Program-made: the position numbers and the translations under genes
Shown: piece after piece, positions 32,901 through 40,220 of the stretch
Position numbering within the stretch: the stretch's first letter is position 1
Layout: each line of letters opens with the position of its first letter
Assembly (NCBI RefSeq): GCF_001048695.1
Contig: NZ_CVRB01000007.1
Coordinates: 62,001-126,000 of the forward strand
Reading direction: 5' to 3'
Length of the DNA: 64,000 nt
From: Neobacillus massiliamazoniensis
Lineage (GTDB): Bacteria > Bacillota > Bacilli > Bacillales > Cytobacillaceae
The notes under the pieces: generated by a model
Database searches by the model: none
What the model was told of the DNA's origin: nothing
The model's input: the letters and a program-made list of their open reading frames with translations, nothing else

Positions 32901-34995
32901 AGATATTTTATCCACTATGGAGACAACCGTTCCGTTACATGATCCGTTAAAACTCATTCGTCTCCAACTATGCAATACTAGTGAAGAATTAAAGAGGATA
33001 TCAATTACGTATTACGCTGAGTGGGTTCTTGGCGTTTTACGTGAGGCTCAAGCACCTTTCATCATAACCGAATGGGATAAAGAACATAGCACACTGCTTG
33101 CTCGGAACACATACCAAGAAAGGTTTCGTGATGCTGTCGGCTTTTTGCATATTACACATCCGGATCCTATGCCGAAATCGCTTCAACCATATTCTTGGAC
33201 CGGTAATCGTACAGAGTTTATCGGTCATGGCGGTACATTAGAGTATCCTGCTGCAATTTTAGAGGAGAAACTATCTAGGCAAACAGGTACTTTTTCCAAT
33301 TCATGCGGGGCGGTTCAAATCGTGATCGAAATCCCAGCAAAAAGTGAGATCGCATTAAACATCTTACTAGGCTGTGCTGCTTCAAAACAGGATGTATTCT
33401 CTCTTGTTCAACAATATGGTCAACCTTCAGCATACGAAAAGACACTTGAAATCGTGACAAACAATTGGGAGCACATTCTTGGTCAAGTGCAAGTGAAGAC
33501 ACCTGACCGGAAAATGGATGTGATGATGAACGGATGGCTCTTGTATCAATCACTATCTTGCCGATTATGGGCCCGAACTGCTTTTTATCAGGCCGGAGGT
33601 GCATTTGGTTTTCGTGATCAATTGCAGGACTCACTGGCGTTCTTACATGTTGACCCGTCCATTGTGAGAAATCAACTACTCATTAATGCGGCTCATCAAT
33701 ATCAGGAGGGCGATGTCCAACATTGGTGGCACGAAGAAACGCACAAAGGAATACGGACCCATTTTTCAGATGATTTACTATGGCTTCCATATGCTGTATC
33801 TCGCTATTTAGAACTGACAGAAGATCTTGATATTCTCAAACAGGTAGTTTCATTCTTGTCCAGTGATATTCTCAAAGAGGGAGAATTGGAACGGTATGAA
33901 GATACAGTGGTGTCTGATGAGAAGGGATCACTGTTGGAACATTGCCTACGAGCCATTCGCCATGCTTTGAAGTTTGGTGAACATGGTCTTCCACTTATGG
34001 GAATTGGTGACTGGAATGACGGGATGAGTCGTATCGGTTCAAAGGGACGTGGCGAGAGTGTTTGGCTAGGCTGGTTCCTGCTAGATATCTTAAAGAGGTT
34101 TATTAGACTTGGGGATGAGATCATTTCTAAAGATATGCTCGAACTATTTGAACAGACCTCTACAAAATTGGAAAAGAACATGAATGAATTTGCTTGGGAC
34201 GGTGCTTGGTTTCGTCGTGCGTTCACTGATGCTGGAACATGGCTTGGTTCGATGGAGAACAAGGAATGTCGAATCGACGCCATCGCTCAATCCTGGGCAA
34301 TTATATCAAATGGGACATCTGTTGACCGACAGGAGCGGGCGATGCGTTCATTTGACCGTGAGCTTGTTGATCGAGATTTGAAACTTGCCCACTTGTTGAC
34401 AAAACCGTTTGATAAAACTCGGCCGAGCCCAGGATATATCCAAGGCTATCCACCTGGAATTCGAGAAAATGGAGGACAATATACTCACGGTGTCATTTGG
34501 GGAATTGTCGCCTGGGCGATGTTAGAACGGCGTGATAAAGCCTTTGAACTGTTCTCCATGCTAAATCCAATTTCACACACAGAAACTTCACGCGATGTCA
34601 GGACTTATGGAAATGAACCTTACGTGATGTCGGCAGATGTATACACAGCAAGTCCCCATCAAGGTCAGGCTGGTTGGTCTTGGTATACGGGAGCGGCTGG
34701 CTGGATGTACCAAGCAGGATTGGAGTATGTATTGGGTATCAAGCGCTGTGGCAATCGACTATATATTCATCCTTGCGTTCCCATTGAATGGAATTCTTTC
34801 AGCCTCGACTATAGATATGGAAATTCAACCTATTCGATTGAAGTCTGCTGTGGAAAAAATCAAGGAGTTCCACTAACATGGGTAGTTGACGGTAAAGAAG
34901 TAAAAAATCAATCGTACTTGCAACTTGTTGATAATGGCAAAGTGCATCAAGTGGTAGTAAATGCAAGCCTACGGTGTTCCAGTGCGATAGAGTAA
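26911..34995 (+). CDS. Cyclic beta-1,2-glucan synthase-like protein (GT84-GH94 multidomain)
   Basis: 2694 residues, ATG at 26911 behind TTAGGAGGACC. Order of parts: N-terminal region (1 to about 385); two helices (about 387-440); processive glycosyltransferase domain (about 470-770) with DQDTQLP (about 598) and the acceptor-side RRAHRWIRGDWQ (about 746); four to six further helices (about 793-955); a glucoamylase-like domain (about 980-1400, with SESGYYAFDYQLNYQYRAFGVPGLG and MAHHQGMSM); carbohydrate-binding segments; a C-terminal GH94 phosphorylase-like domain (about 2200-2660) with the general acid in GIGDWNDGM (about 2365). This is the architecture of NdvB/Cgs proteins (about 2830 aa) that polymerise, size and cyclise beta-1,2-glucan from UDP-glucose. 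No exporter adjoins it. It is monocistronic and by eye richer in GC than the flanks. Confidence 0.88.
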   Translation: MILNNEKLRARGHEFALTHEIYVTNSLTAHSWSKFRKDMASLHAFAERLSNHKVQCKQPAEDWLLDHINFMETQSQAVIRNLPRATLQKLPRLRTSGVPRIYALCEDYLEHVDGHYDVHSFENYIKAYQEVSVLKDIECWALPNAMRVNIIRRLAKVMHDVRYRHEVCDSISSLFERIGAKNLSDDKIRILLDQIANKKPFGPIEIVHFVRHLSEMEPDIRIVRDWLATYVEINESSLEQIVSLEHQLQAELQVTCGNLVQSLHILERQPWRLTFTKISHIEQILLSDTISDYEGLDLASRDLLRGRVAEIATQLNIPETLVAETILSLANSNREDSDKADVLPRKACVAYYLLDPQGIMDMRTALLTVTRPRNLPHIAIRRQPSFLYWSSSILLFVGLMFLSGAWITSGTAIQPVAWIAIIAALFLPISEWVITIVHKGICRFCHPTPLLRYDFSEELPEDAGTMVVIPVIWSSTEEVDEVVNRLLIHYLANRQNNIYFGVLADFTDASTETQSNDKDLVTHAIKRIDALSEEYGDDKFFLFHRSRLYNPVDKIYMGWERKRGKIVEFVELLSGKENTSFTTIHGKKDFLQKIRYVFTVDQDTQLPIGVVSRMAGTIHYPYNRPRFNKEETRVLEGYGILQPRIGVNFESTQKSNFASLWAGEPGIDPYSFAVSNAYQDLFGHAVFVGKGIFDVEAFRKTLVNRIPDHHVLSHDLLEGGYLRTGLTSDIEVVESYPSTFYAYERRAHRWIRGDWQLIKWLGKTCKDRYGVPRRIDLCGLTRWQIIDNLRRSLLPPILLLIALLGLKVLPGRVWVWETIVLLTIFLPFFFTLVQCVIRNGSGCSMGIYFLQSAVQLITLPFTAVLAVDAILRTLYRLFISRRNLLEWVTFAKTDSSPEKRRVFMYEPAGYVVIALFVILAWLVGGIFDRAIGMIALVMWLLARTIIQQLNKPPRTEPRIWLNSARSDLKELARQIWSFYDKYVTQDESWLPPDNVQYHPKEVIAHRTSPTNIGLYLSCVIAARDLDFIDTPEMISRIEATMKTLAGMEKWNGHLLNWYDTCSTEPLLPRYVSTVDSGNFVAYLMVVRQGLQEWKQKEVHFYSQIEKIMKEIDQFIEQTDFKSLYNTNEDLFCLGYHVDTNQKDTILYDLLASEARQASFVAIALGQIPVSHWFTLARTMTIFGKCKTLLSWSGTMFEYLMPRLIMRTYRNTIWDSTYRGAIHRQREYADKHQLPFGISESGYYAFDYQLNYQYRAFGVPGLGLERGLERNLVLAPYATIMALPYAGEAGIKALQRFIDYGAKGEYGFYEAVDFTKARMPKGKNHQVIQSFMAHHQGMSMLTLVNLLKDEIMVNRFHTDPRVCATDLLLQERVPAKPALIKDPLGIDAKTLEFDHKSDETERTFTGPTLVPEVNVLSNGRITSVNTNDGTGMLTWNGLAVTRWREDPVLGTSGPIVYIHDATSEKTWSTTRFPCEAAIDTKTLFRIDKTAYEGTYDDISSKLEVTISSEVDAEVRRLQVVNNSSEDRTLEVTSFLELALANQSADTAHPAFNKLFIETSHDIKAKCLLAKRRPREEEEDETWAVHTIFVDGCEKGDYEFETDRAEFIGRGNTLQVPKAIFSRLRGSTGSVVDPAFTMRRCIQLAPKESATIYLVTGVAESREQALEIVQRLGDPKQADRTFHLAWVRSQIDLRQLHLTSKQALEANLLAGRLLFTPPLTQLRQDAISQNALGQSSLWPLGISGDAPIVLISVKNEADIPFVILLVSQHQYLCTMGLAVDLVILDETIGGYQDQFMNRLRENLAIRGISNMRRIVGLKASQLSEDERTLLIAVARVLLRAGGPSLRAQLRIVEDEIKPVQQRTVSNQEGHWEQQPSSMGAKGEFFNGWGSFIEDGSAYQIHVKRGAYLPRPWSNVLANPRFGCILTELGTGYSWWRNSRECKVTPWTNDPVLDQPGECLYLRDLDKNQVWSAAPKPAGGNRTYTVTHGWGYSRIEQQDGDILSTMETTVPLHDPLKLIRLQLCNTSEELKRISITYYAEWVLGVLREAQAPFIITEWDKEHSTLLARNTYQERFRDAVGFLHITHPDPMPKSLQPYSWTGNRTEFIGHGGTLEYPAAILEEKLSRQTGTFSNSCGAVQIVIEIPAKSEIALNILLGCAASKQDVFSLVQQYGQPSAYEKTLEIVTNNWEHILGQVQVKTPDRKMDVMMNGWLLYQSLSCRLWARTAFYQAGGAFGFRDQLQDSLAFLHVDPSIVRNQLLINAAHQYQEGDVQHWWHEETHKGIRTHFSDDLLWLPYAVSRYLELTEDLDILKQVVSFLSSDILKEGELERYEDTVVSDEKGSLLEHCLRAIRHALKFGEHGLPLMGIGDWNDGMSRIGSKGRGESVWLGWFLLDILKRFIRLGDEIISKDMLELFEQTSTKLEKNMNEFAWDGAWFRRAFTDAGTWLGSMENKECRIDAIAQSWAIISNGTSVDRQERAMRSFDRELVDRDLKLAHLLTKPFDKTRPSPGYIQGYPPGIRENGGQYTHGVIWGIVAWAMLERRDKAFELFSMLNPISHTETSRDVRTYGNEPYVMSADVYTASPHQGQAGWSWYTGAAGWMYQAGLEYVLGIKRCGNRLYIHPCVPIEWNSFSLDYRYGNSTYSIEVCCGKNQGVPLTWVVDGKEVKNQSYLQLVDNGKVHQVVVNASLRCSSAIE

Positions 34996-35017
34996 AGGGA
35001 AACAATGTCTTATAGGG

Positions 35018-35052
35018 AAAAACTAGGGGTCCATATTTGGTCCCCTAGTTTT
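35018..35052 (+). terminator. Terminator of the glucan synthase gene
   Basis: AAAACTAGGGG at the left pairs with CCCCTAGTTTT at 35042-35052, around a loop centred on CCATATTTGG. Confidence 0.85.
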
Positions 35053-35128
35053 TATATCCCCAAAATATTTCTTATACAAAAAAAGTTAGAGACAAGGTAC
35101 CCTTTCTGCGACTGTTGTAATACTTAAT

Positions 35129-35284
35129 ATGAGTAAGCAAAGCATTTCGAAACTTGAGCGTGGGATTTATTCACCATCCATTAAAACCCTAATGGAAATT
35201 TGCGAAATACTAAACACTCCCTCAAATGAATTGATGAATAATAAGCTGAACAATTTGAGGATCCTTAACTATCGAAAAAAATGA
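35129..35284 (+). pseudogene. C-terminal fragment of an XRE-type HTH regulator
   Basis: 51 codons: SKQSISKLERGIYSPSIKTL, then MEICEILNTPSNELMNN, ending RKK and a stop. The first part is the second half of a Cro/CI-type helix-turn-helix (the recognition helix SKQSISKLERG); the first helices that should precede it are absent. There is no ribosome site at the ATG, so it is a gene remnant, not a working repressor. Confidence 0.65.
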
Positions 35285-35330
35285 AATTCTGCATGCGACG
35301 ATATCTTCTCGTTTCCTGCAGAATTTTTTT
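35284..35330 (+). terminator. Terminator after the XRE fragment
   Basis: AAATTCTGCA and TGCAGAATTTTTTT pair across a 23-base loop, a retained terminator of the broken regulator gene. Confidence 0.65.
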
Positions 35331-35510
35331 ATGTCTTCAAATATGTTGAGGAGCATGATTTGAGCTACGAGTAGATGCATGTCAAGTTCTTCTCAACGTG
35401 CCAATAAATCATAATGCCTCGGCCGTGGTTCCGGATATGCCATTCTATCATAAGATTTTAATCCTATGCGCCGAACTTTTTTGAATCTGAAGCCTAGTAA
35501 TATCATAACT

Positions 35511-35651
35511 ATGTATAAGAAAAAAAATAAACCCCAACGCTCTCCCCTTGCCTTAGCAATTCTTGCACTTTTTATGGAAGAACCAATGCATCCATACCGA
35601 ATACACTCTTCTGGAACTTGGAGTGGTTGCGTGAAACAGCATAGCTGCTAA
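35511..35651 (+). pseudogene. N-terminal fragment of a PadR-type regulator
   Basis: From the ATG at 35511 the frame reads YKKKNKPQRSPLALAILALF followed by MEEPMHPYRI, the unmistakable N-terminus of a PadR winged-helix regulator, and then loses similarity and stops after 46 codons. It is a decayed gene, probably once linked to the hydrolase that follows. Confidence 0.6.
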
Positions 35652-35711
35652 ACAGTAAAGATTAGCAATTAAAGCTTATAAAATCGAGGGCAATTTGAGG
35701 AGGAGTTTCAT

Positions 35712-36605
35712 ATGACGAACGAAAATGCATCCACGTCAGAGCATCAAAAAACTGGTTCCGTAGTCTCCAAGGATGGCACTCGAATCGGCTATCGCCAATT
35801 TGGTAATGGCCCGGGTGTAGTGTTGGTACACGGTTCAAATGTATCGTCCCAAAACTTCATACAGCTTGCAAATGGGTTGGCTGATATTTTCACAGTCTAT
35901 GTACCAGACCGGCGTGGTCGTGGTCTTAGTGGCCCATTCGGTAAAGATTATAGCATACAGATGGAAGTTGAAGATCTGGAGGCACTCCTAACCGAAACAG
36001 ACGCACGCAATATCTTTGGGGTTAGCGCAGGCGGTCTGATCGCACTCCAAGCAGCACTCAGCCTACCGGTTATTGAAAAAATCGCTCTTTATGAGCCGGC
36101 GCTCTTGATGAACGGTTCAGAACAGACGGCCTGGCTTACGCGTTTTGACCAGGAGATCGCTCAAGGTAAGGTGGCCGCTGCGCTCATTACTTGTATGAAA
36201 GGATTGCAGTTGGCGCCTCCTATATTCAATGTCATGCCCCGCTGGTTGCTTGAATCTCTGACGAACATGGCGATGGCAAGCGAAGATAAGAAAGCAAAAG
36301 ACGGCGATATTACAATGAGGATGCTCGCTCCGACGTTGCACTATGACGGGCTGATGCTCGCTGAAATGACAGGAACGCTGGATCGCTTTAGATCCGTGAG
36401 TGCTAAGGTGCTACTGCTAAGCGGGAGCAAAGGTCTATCTTGGTTAAAACCTTCCCTTTATGCTCTAGAGGAAGTCTTGCCACGTGTCAGGCGTATTGAA
36501 TTTCCAGGACTCGACCATGGAGCCGCGTGCGATGTCAGTAATACTAATAAAGGTGGTAAGCCGGAACTGGTGGCCCAAGAACTTCGACGTTTTTTTGTCG
36601 AGTAA
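35712..36605 (+). CDS. Alpha/beta hydrolase
   Basis: 297 residues, ATG at 35712 with GGAGGAG upstream. The oxyanion loop is VLVHGSNVSS (about 38-47), the nucleophile elbow GVSAGG with Ser105, and the terminal His lies in FPGLDHGAA (about 270). It is a paralogue of the hydrolase at 22053-22943, with the same DRRGRG-x-SGP and KIALYEP blocks. The nucleophile motif differs (GVSAGG against GHSFGG), so specificity may differ. Just upstream is a broken PadR gene that may once have controlled it. The substrate is unknown. Confidence 0.88.
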   Translation: MTNENASTSEHQKTGSVVSKDGTRIGYRQFGNGPGVVLVHGSNVSSQNFIQLANGLADIFTVYVPDRRGRGLSGPFGKDYSIQMEVEDLEALLTETDARNIFGVSAGGLIALQAALSLPVIEKIALYEPALLMNGSEQTAWLTRFDQEIAQGKVAAALITCMKGLQLAPPIFNVMPRWLLESLTNMAMASEDKKAKDGDITMRMLAPTLHYDGLMLAEMTGTLDRFRSVSAKVLLLSGSKGLSWLKPSLYALEEVLPRVRRIEFPGLDHGAACDVSNTNKGGKPELVAQELRRFFVE

Positions 36606-36650
36606 GTAAGAATGGGGCTATTGCTAAAGTCTTTTTCTATGTTTATTGAA

Positions 36651-37361
36651 TTAAAGAGAGGGTTTTCTCCACATATAAATTCCCAGTAAAATCATCCAAC
36701 AGAGTAGCAAGAAATTGGCTGGCATGTTGATCGCCATATCTAACTCAGAAAAACCTGTATAGGCAATCACTATGCCGGCAATTGCAGTAGGAACGCCACC
36801 AGCAAGCGCTAAAACACCTAACCATTTAGGAAAGTGCGGGTCTTTCAACAACACAAAGCCGTATAACGTTACCGTGACACCGAAGAGCAAGCTATCGATA
36901 CTCGCAAGTCCTATCTCGATTTGTCTAACAGCGAGTGCAGAATTAAATAAAGCCTCTTTTGCGTTCTCCTGTGCCTTTGCCCAAGTGTCTACCATTGCCT
37001 TTAGCGCTATACCATCAACGGCTTGTAACGCAGCTGCTACCGCTAAACTCGCTACAGCGCTGACAGCTCCCAAAGTGGCTGCAGCGCCAGCGGGGCCCAG
37101 TACTATCCTTCGAGAAAGAAGTACAAGAGACGCCACCATCAAAGCGACGCCAGAAAGTTGCATTAAATGACTGAACACCCAGTTGTGGTCTGCGGCGTAC
37201 TCCGTGAAAGCCGCCAACGGCATATTAGGGTCCTCGTGCATAGGGTGTAAAAAAGTGCCAACCAACAAAAATAGTGCGCCGCTAATTGCAGTAATAGCTG
37301 CAAACCTAACTTCTCCGTCGTAGTTTCTTTCAATAATAGTATCTTCAATATCATTATGCAT
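36651..37361 (-). CDS. Membrane protein of unknown function (DUF4386-like)
   Basis: 236 residues, ATG at 37361 with AAGGAAGG upstream. About six hydrophobic segments are visible, the first at about residues 21-38 (FAAITAISGALFLLVGTFL) and the last at 213-230, joined by a short charged loop around residues 122-140. The general pattern resembles DUF4386-type integral membrane proteins, but no diagnostic motif lets me name it. It is convergent with the hydrolase gene and separated from it by 45 bases without an obvious terminator. Its role is unknown. Confidence 0.7.
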   Translation of the reverse strand: MHNDIEDTIIERNYDGEVRFAAITAISGALFLLVGTFLHPMHEDPNMPLAAFTEYAADHNWVFSHLMQLSGVALMVASLVLLSRRIVLGPAGAAATLGAVSAVASLAVAAALQAVDGIALKAMVDTWAKAQENAKEALFNSALAVRQIEIGLASIDSLLFGVTVTLYGFVLLKDPHFPKWLGVLALAGGVPTAIAGIVIAYTGFSELDMAINMPANFLLLCWMILLGIYMWRKPSL

Positions 37362-37576
37362 TAGGCTATCTCGCCTTCCTTCGTATTCGTCCTTATTCGT
37401 TATGCGCGCATATATAAGGTGATGTTCCTAAATTGGCTCCATCTTTTCCGAATACTAGGATAGCCATTTAAACTATCCCCACTAAATATACATTAACGTC
37501 ATAATATTGATAAATTATGTATTAGATGTTATTTACTTGTAAAATTTTTTTAAATAAACATTTAAGAAGAGTCGAC

Positions 37577-37712
37577 GATACTCATTAGCAAAAGTGTTTT
37601 CAATCGATTTGTAGTTGAATATGGAAGACAAAACAGAATAGCAAATTTCAGCGCCCCTGACGGTAATCCCCTTTATTTAGTAGAAGTTAAATGGGCATAC
37701 CGTAGAAATTAA
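37577..37712 (+). pseudogene. C-terminal fragment of a VOC (glyoxalase-like) protein
   Basis: The frame ends NRIANFSAPDGNPLYLVEVK, then WAYRRN and a stop at 37710-37712. PDGNP-L-x-L is the hallmark C-terminal strand of VOC/glyoxalase domains. There is no start codon, ribosome site or N-terminal half. The rest of 37362-37916 holds nothing else but the terminator at 37790-37821. Confidence 0.55.
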
Positions 37713-37789
37713 CCACTATAAGTTTAGCATTCGCTAAGTGTCTTCTTTTGGCTTATTGAGATATTTTGTTAATTAGTGAAATAAACAAT

Positions 37790-37821
37790 AAGGAGTCCGC
37801 CTCTTTATTTGGCGGTTCCTT
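37790..37821. terminator. Terminator between VOC remnant and TetR gene
   Basis: AAGGAGTCCGCC pairs with GGCGGTTCCTT with one mismatch, around a 9-base loop and followed by a T-rich stretch. Confidence 0.65.
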
Positions 37822-37916
37822 GTATTTTTTATAAAACTTTTATGTCATCATATAGATCTAAACTTCTCTTTTACTACGGAACAATTTAATTTTCCAATAA
37901 CAGCTGCCTACTCGTT

Positions 37917-38492
37917 TTAATTCCCTTCAAACTGAAAAATATCTTGATTAATCAGTTGATGGAAGTATCTATCCATTTCTTCTGCTGAAACACTTTTTCT
38001 ATTTTGTAACCACCATGTACTTAACGTTGTAATTACACCCGAATAGAATTCGCTAATTAACTCATTTGGTATTGTATGGCTTTTACAAATTCGATTTAAT
38101 TCTTGATTCTCCTGTTTCTTCATTTCACGGGTTTGATAATGTATAAAGTTATTAAATTGTTTATCACCCATTTGCGACTCTAATATTTTACCAATCTCTT
38201 CATGATGTAAGAATTGCTCCATCACTTGAAATGGCTTAGTTAATCGATCTAAAAGTGGTATTGTCAAGGATTCCTCCTGATATTGTTTAAATCCAAATGC
38301 CAATAATGCATCTTTATCTTCAAAATGTTTATAAAATGTTGTTCGATGCACCATCGCACGATCACAGATTTGGTTGATGGTAATGGAACTATATTTCTGT
38401 TTTGATTGCGTCATTAATTCAAATAAAGACTCCCACAATAATTTATATGTACGTCTAATACGTAAATCAAGCTGCTCCTCATTACTATTCAT
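37917..38492 (-). CDS. TetR/AcrR family transcriptional regulator (TetR_C_7-like)
   Basis: 191 residues, ATG at 38492 with AAAGGAGAAG upstream. The HTH core is SITINQICDRAMVHRTTFYKHFEDKDALL (about 36-64). The C-terminal domain has the FYSGVITTLSTWWLQN pattern common in Bacillus regulators of this subtype. It is divergent from a cytochrome P450 gene; two perfect palindromes in the intergenic region (38558-38567 and 38593-38604) are candidate operators. A second copy of its last 20 codons lies beyond the P450 gene (40033-40095). Confidence 0.88.
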   Translation of the reverse strand: MNSNEEQLDLRIRRTYKLLWESLFELMTQSKQKYSSITINQICDRAMVHRTTFYKHFEDKDALLAFGFKQYQEESLTIPLLDRLTKPFQVMEQFLHHEEIGKILESQMGDKQFNNFIHYQTREMKKQENQELNRICKSHTIPNELISEFYSGVITTLSTWWLQNRKSVSAEEMDRYFHQLINQDIFQFEGN

Positions 38493-38557
38493 CTACACTT
38501 CTCCTTTTATGTAGTTTAATTATACAACTTTCGAAAATTGATTCTCCTTTTTTAATC

Positions 38558-38604
38558 TACACGTGTATATTATATTGCATATACCCCTTAATATACAATT
38601 GTAT
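38558..38604. promoter_or_regulatory. Candidate TetR operators before the P450 gene
   Basis: Two perfect palindromes, TACACGTGTA (38558-38567) and ATACAATTGTAT (38593-38604), lie between the divergent TetR and P450 genes. Assignment rests on position and symmetry only. Confidence 0.4.
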
Positions 38605-38715
38605 TAAAAGCAATCAATGCAGGTGGTGATCTAAGGGGAGTATGTTTCTGGGCCAGACGGATTAGGTAGTCAAATTTTGTTCTATTGTACTCTGATTAAA
38701 CATGGAGGGTTTTGT

Positions 38716-39948
38716 ATGGAAAATACAGTCATTTCAACTTCCGAAATTAAGGATTTTAAAACTAAATCCGAAGAATTTGCTCCATTTTCTTGGTATAAAA
38801 AAATGCTGACGGAGCATCCGATTCACTATCATGAAGGCACCGACACTTGGAATGTTTTCAAATATGAAGACGTTAAGCGAGTTCTTACAGACTATGAACT
38901 ATTTTCAAGTAAACGCCACCGTTCCATTTTACAGATCGGAGCAGGTACAGAGGAAGGGAGCGTACCAGATCGCTTAAAAATCAATGAAACGGATCCACCG
39001 GAACATCGTAAGTCACGTTCTCTGCTTTCGGCTGCTTTCACCCCTAGAAGTCTCAAAGCTTGGGAGCCGCGTATTGAACAGATTATTAACGATCTGATTG
39101 CCGAAATGGGTGATAAGTCGGAAATCGATATTGTCAAGGATTTTACAACCCCCCTTCCGATTATAGTAATGGCCGATTTGCTTGGGGTTCCGCATAAAGA
39201 CAAGCTGTTGTTTAAGAAATGGGTAGATATATTGTTCATGCCTTTCAATAGTGAAAATGCCGAAGAAGTGGGTCAACAAAAGGCGAAGGCAGCGATGGAG
39301 TACTTTAATTATCTGTATCCGATCGTTGTGGAAAAAAGAAAGCAGCTTTCAGACGATATTCTTTCTGATTTGATTCAAGTTGAAATAGAAGGAGAAAAGT
39401 TTACGGATGAAGAAGTTGTTCGTATGACTATGTTTCTTCTTGCGGCGGGTGTTGAAACAACAAGTCTTTTGTTGGCTAATTCATTCTACTCATTGCTATA
39501 TGATGCTCCTAAACTTTACGAAGAATTAAGAAACAATATAAACCTCGTACCTAATTTTGTTGAGGAGATGCTGCGTTACCGTTTCCACGTTATTGCATTG
39601 GACCGTGAAGTGAAAGTAGATAACAATGTTCTAGGCGTTGAGTTGAAGAAAGGTGATTTGGTAATCACTTGGAATAGCGCGGCAAACTTTGATGAGGATG
39701 TATTCGAAGATCCATTTACTGTGAATATTCACCGGAAAAATAACAACCGGCATCAAACGTTTGGCAATGGGCCGCATTTCTGTCTCGGTGCGCCACTGGC
39801 GAGATTGGAAGCTAACAAAGCGTTCAAAATTTTTATGGAAACATTTACTCGCATCGAATCGGTTCCAGGCTTCAATTTGGAGGCAAGTTTACAGACCTCA
39901 GCAGCTGGCCAGGCCTTATCCAGCTTACCGCTGAAGGTTCACCGCTAG
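38716..39948 (+). CDS. Cytochrome P450
   Basis: 410 residues from the ATG at 38716, with GGAGG 8 bases upstream; an earlier in-frame TTG at 38677 lacks a ribosome site. The heme-binding loop FGNGPHFCLGAPLAR has the thiolate ligand Cys356. The oxygen-activation I-helix is LLAAGVETTS (about 240-249), and the K-helix ExxR is EEMLRY (about 287). Overall it resembles soluble class I bacterial CYP107/CYP109-type enzymes, which hydroxylate fatty acids, terpenoids or macrolides using ferredoxin. No redox partner gene adjoins it. It is divergent from a TetR regulator and should be de-repressed by that regulator's ligand. Confidence 0.93.
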   Translation: MENTVISTSEIKDFKTKSEEFAPFSWYKKMLTEHPIHYHEGTDTWNVFKYEDVKRVLTDYELFSSKRHRSILQIGAGTEEGSVPDRLKINETDPPEHRKSRSLLSAAFTPRSLKAWEPRIEQIINDLIAEMGDKSEIDIVKDFTTPLPIIVMADLLGVPHKDKLLFKKWVDILFMPFNSENAEEVGQQKAKAAMEYFNYLYPIVVEKRKQLSDDILSDLIQVEIEGEKFTDEEVVRMTMFLLAAGVETTSLLLANSFYSLLYDAPKLYEELRNNINLVPNFVEEMLRYRFHVIALDREVKVDNNVLGVELKKGDLVITWNSAANFDEDVFEDPFTVNIHRKNNNRHQTFGNGPHFCLGAPLARLEANKAFKIFMETFTRIESVPGFNLEASLQTSAAGQALSSLPLKVHR

Positions 39949-39969
39949 GCCAAGTTGTCCGGTAAATTG

Positions 39970-40009
39970 GGGTGTCCCAAAAGTCATCAAAAATGACGGA
40001 GGGACACCC
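39970..40009 (+). terminator. Terminator of the P450 gene
   Basis: GGGTGTCCC and GGGACACCC are perfect arms around a 22-base loop, followed by TTTCTTCGTTTT. Confidence 0.8.
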
Positions 40010-40032
40010 TTTCTTCGTTTTGAAAATGACCT

Positions 40033-40095
40033 CTAATCTTCTATTTCAAATCCAAAAACATCTTGATTGATCATTTGATGGAAGTATCTTTGTTT
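40033..40095 (-). pseudogene. C-terminal remnant of a second TetR regulator
   Basis: On the minus strand this reads KQRYFHQMINQDVFGFEIED and a stop. The intact TetR at 37917-38492 ends with a matching DRYFHQLINQDIFQFEGN. The remnant begins abruptly and has no upstream counterpart, so the P450 gene is bracketed by an intact TetR gene and the tail of a paralogue. Confidence 0.7.
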
Positions 40096-40162
40096 TAATG
40101 TAATATAAAAACGGATTCAGTGCGCAAACTGAGTTAAGAAATGAAATAAATACTGATAGTAC

Positions 40163-40189
40163 AAAAAACCGACAGTTGCCGGTTTTTTT
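40163..40189. terminator. Hairpin AAAAAACCG...CGGTTTTTTT
   Basis: AAAAAACCG and CCGGTTTTTTT pair around ACAGTTG; it lies 32 bases beyond the stop of the convergent SDR gene and can act in both directions. Confidence 0.7.
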
Positions 40190-40220
40190 GCATCATGACG
40201 ATATCAGCTCTTTTGAGCAT

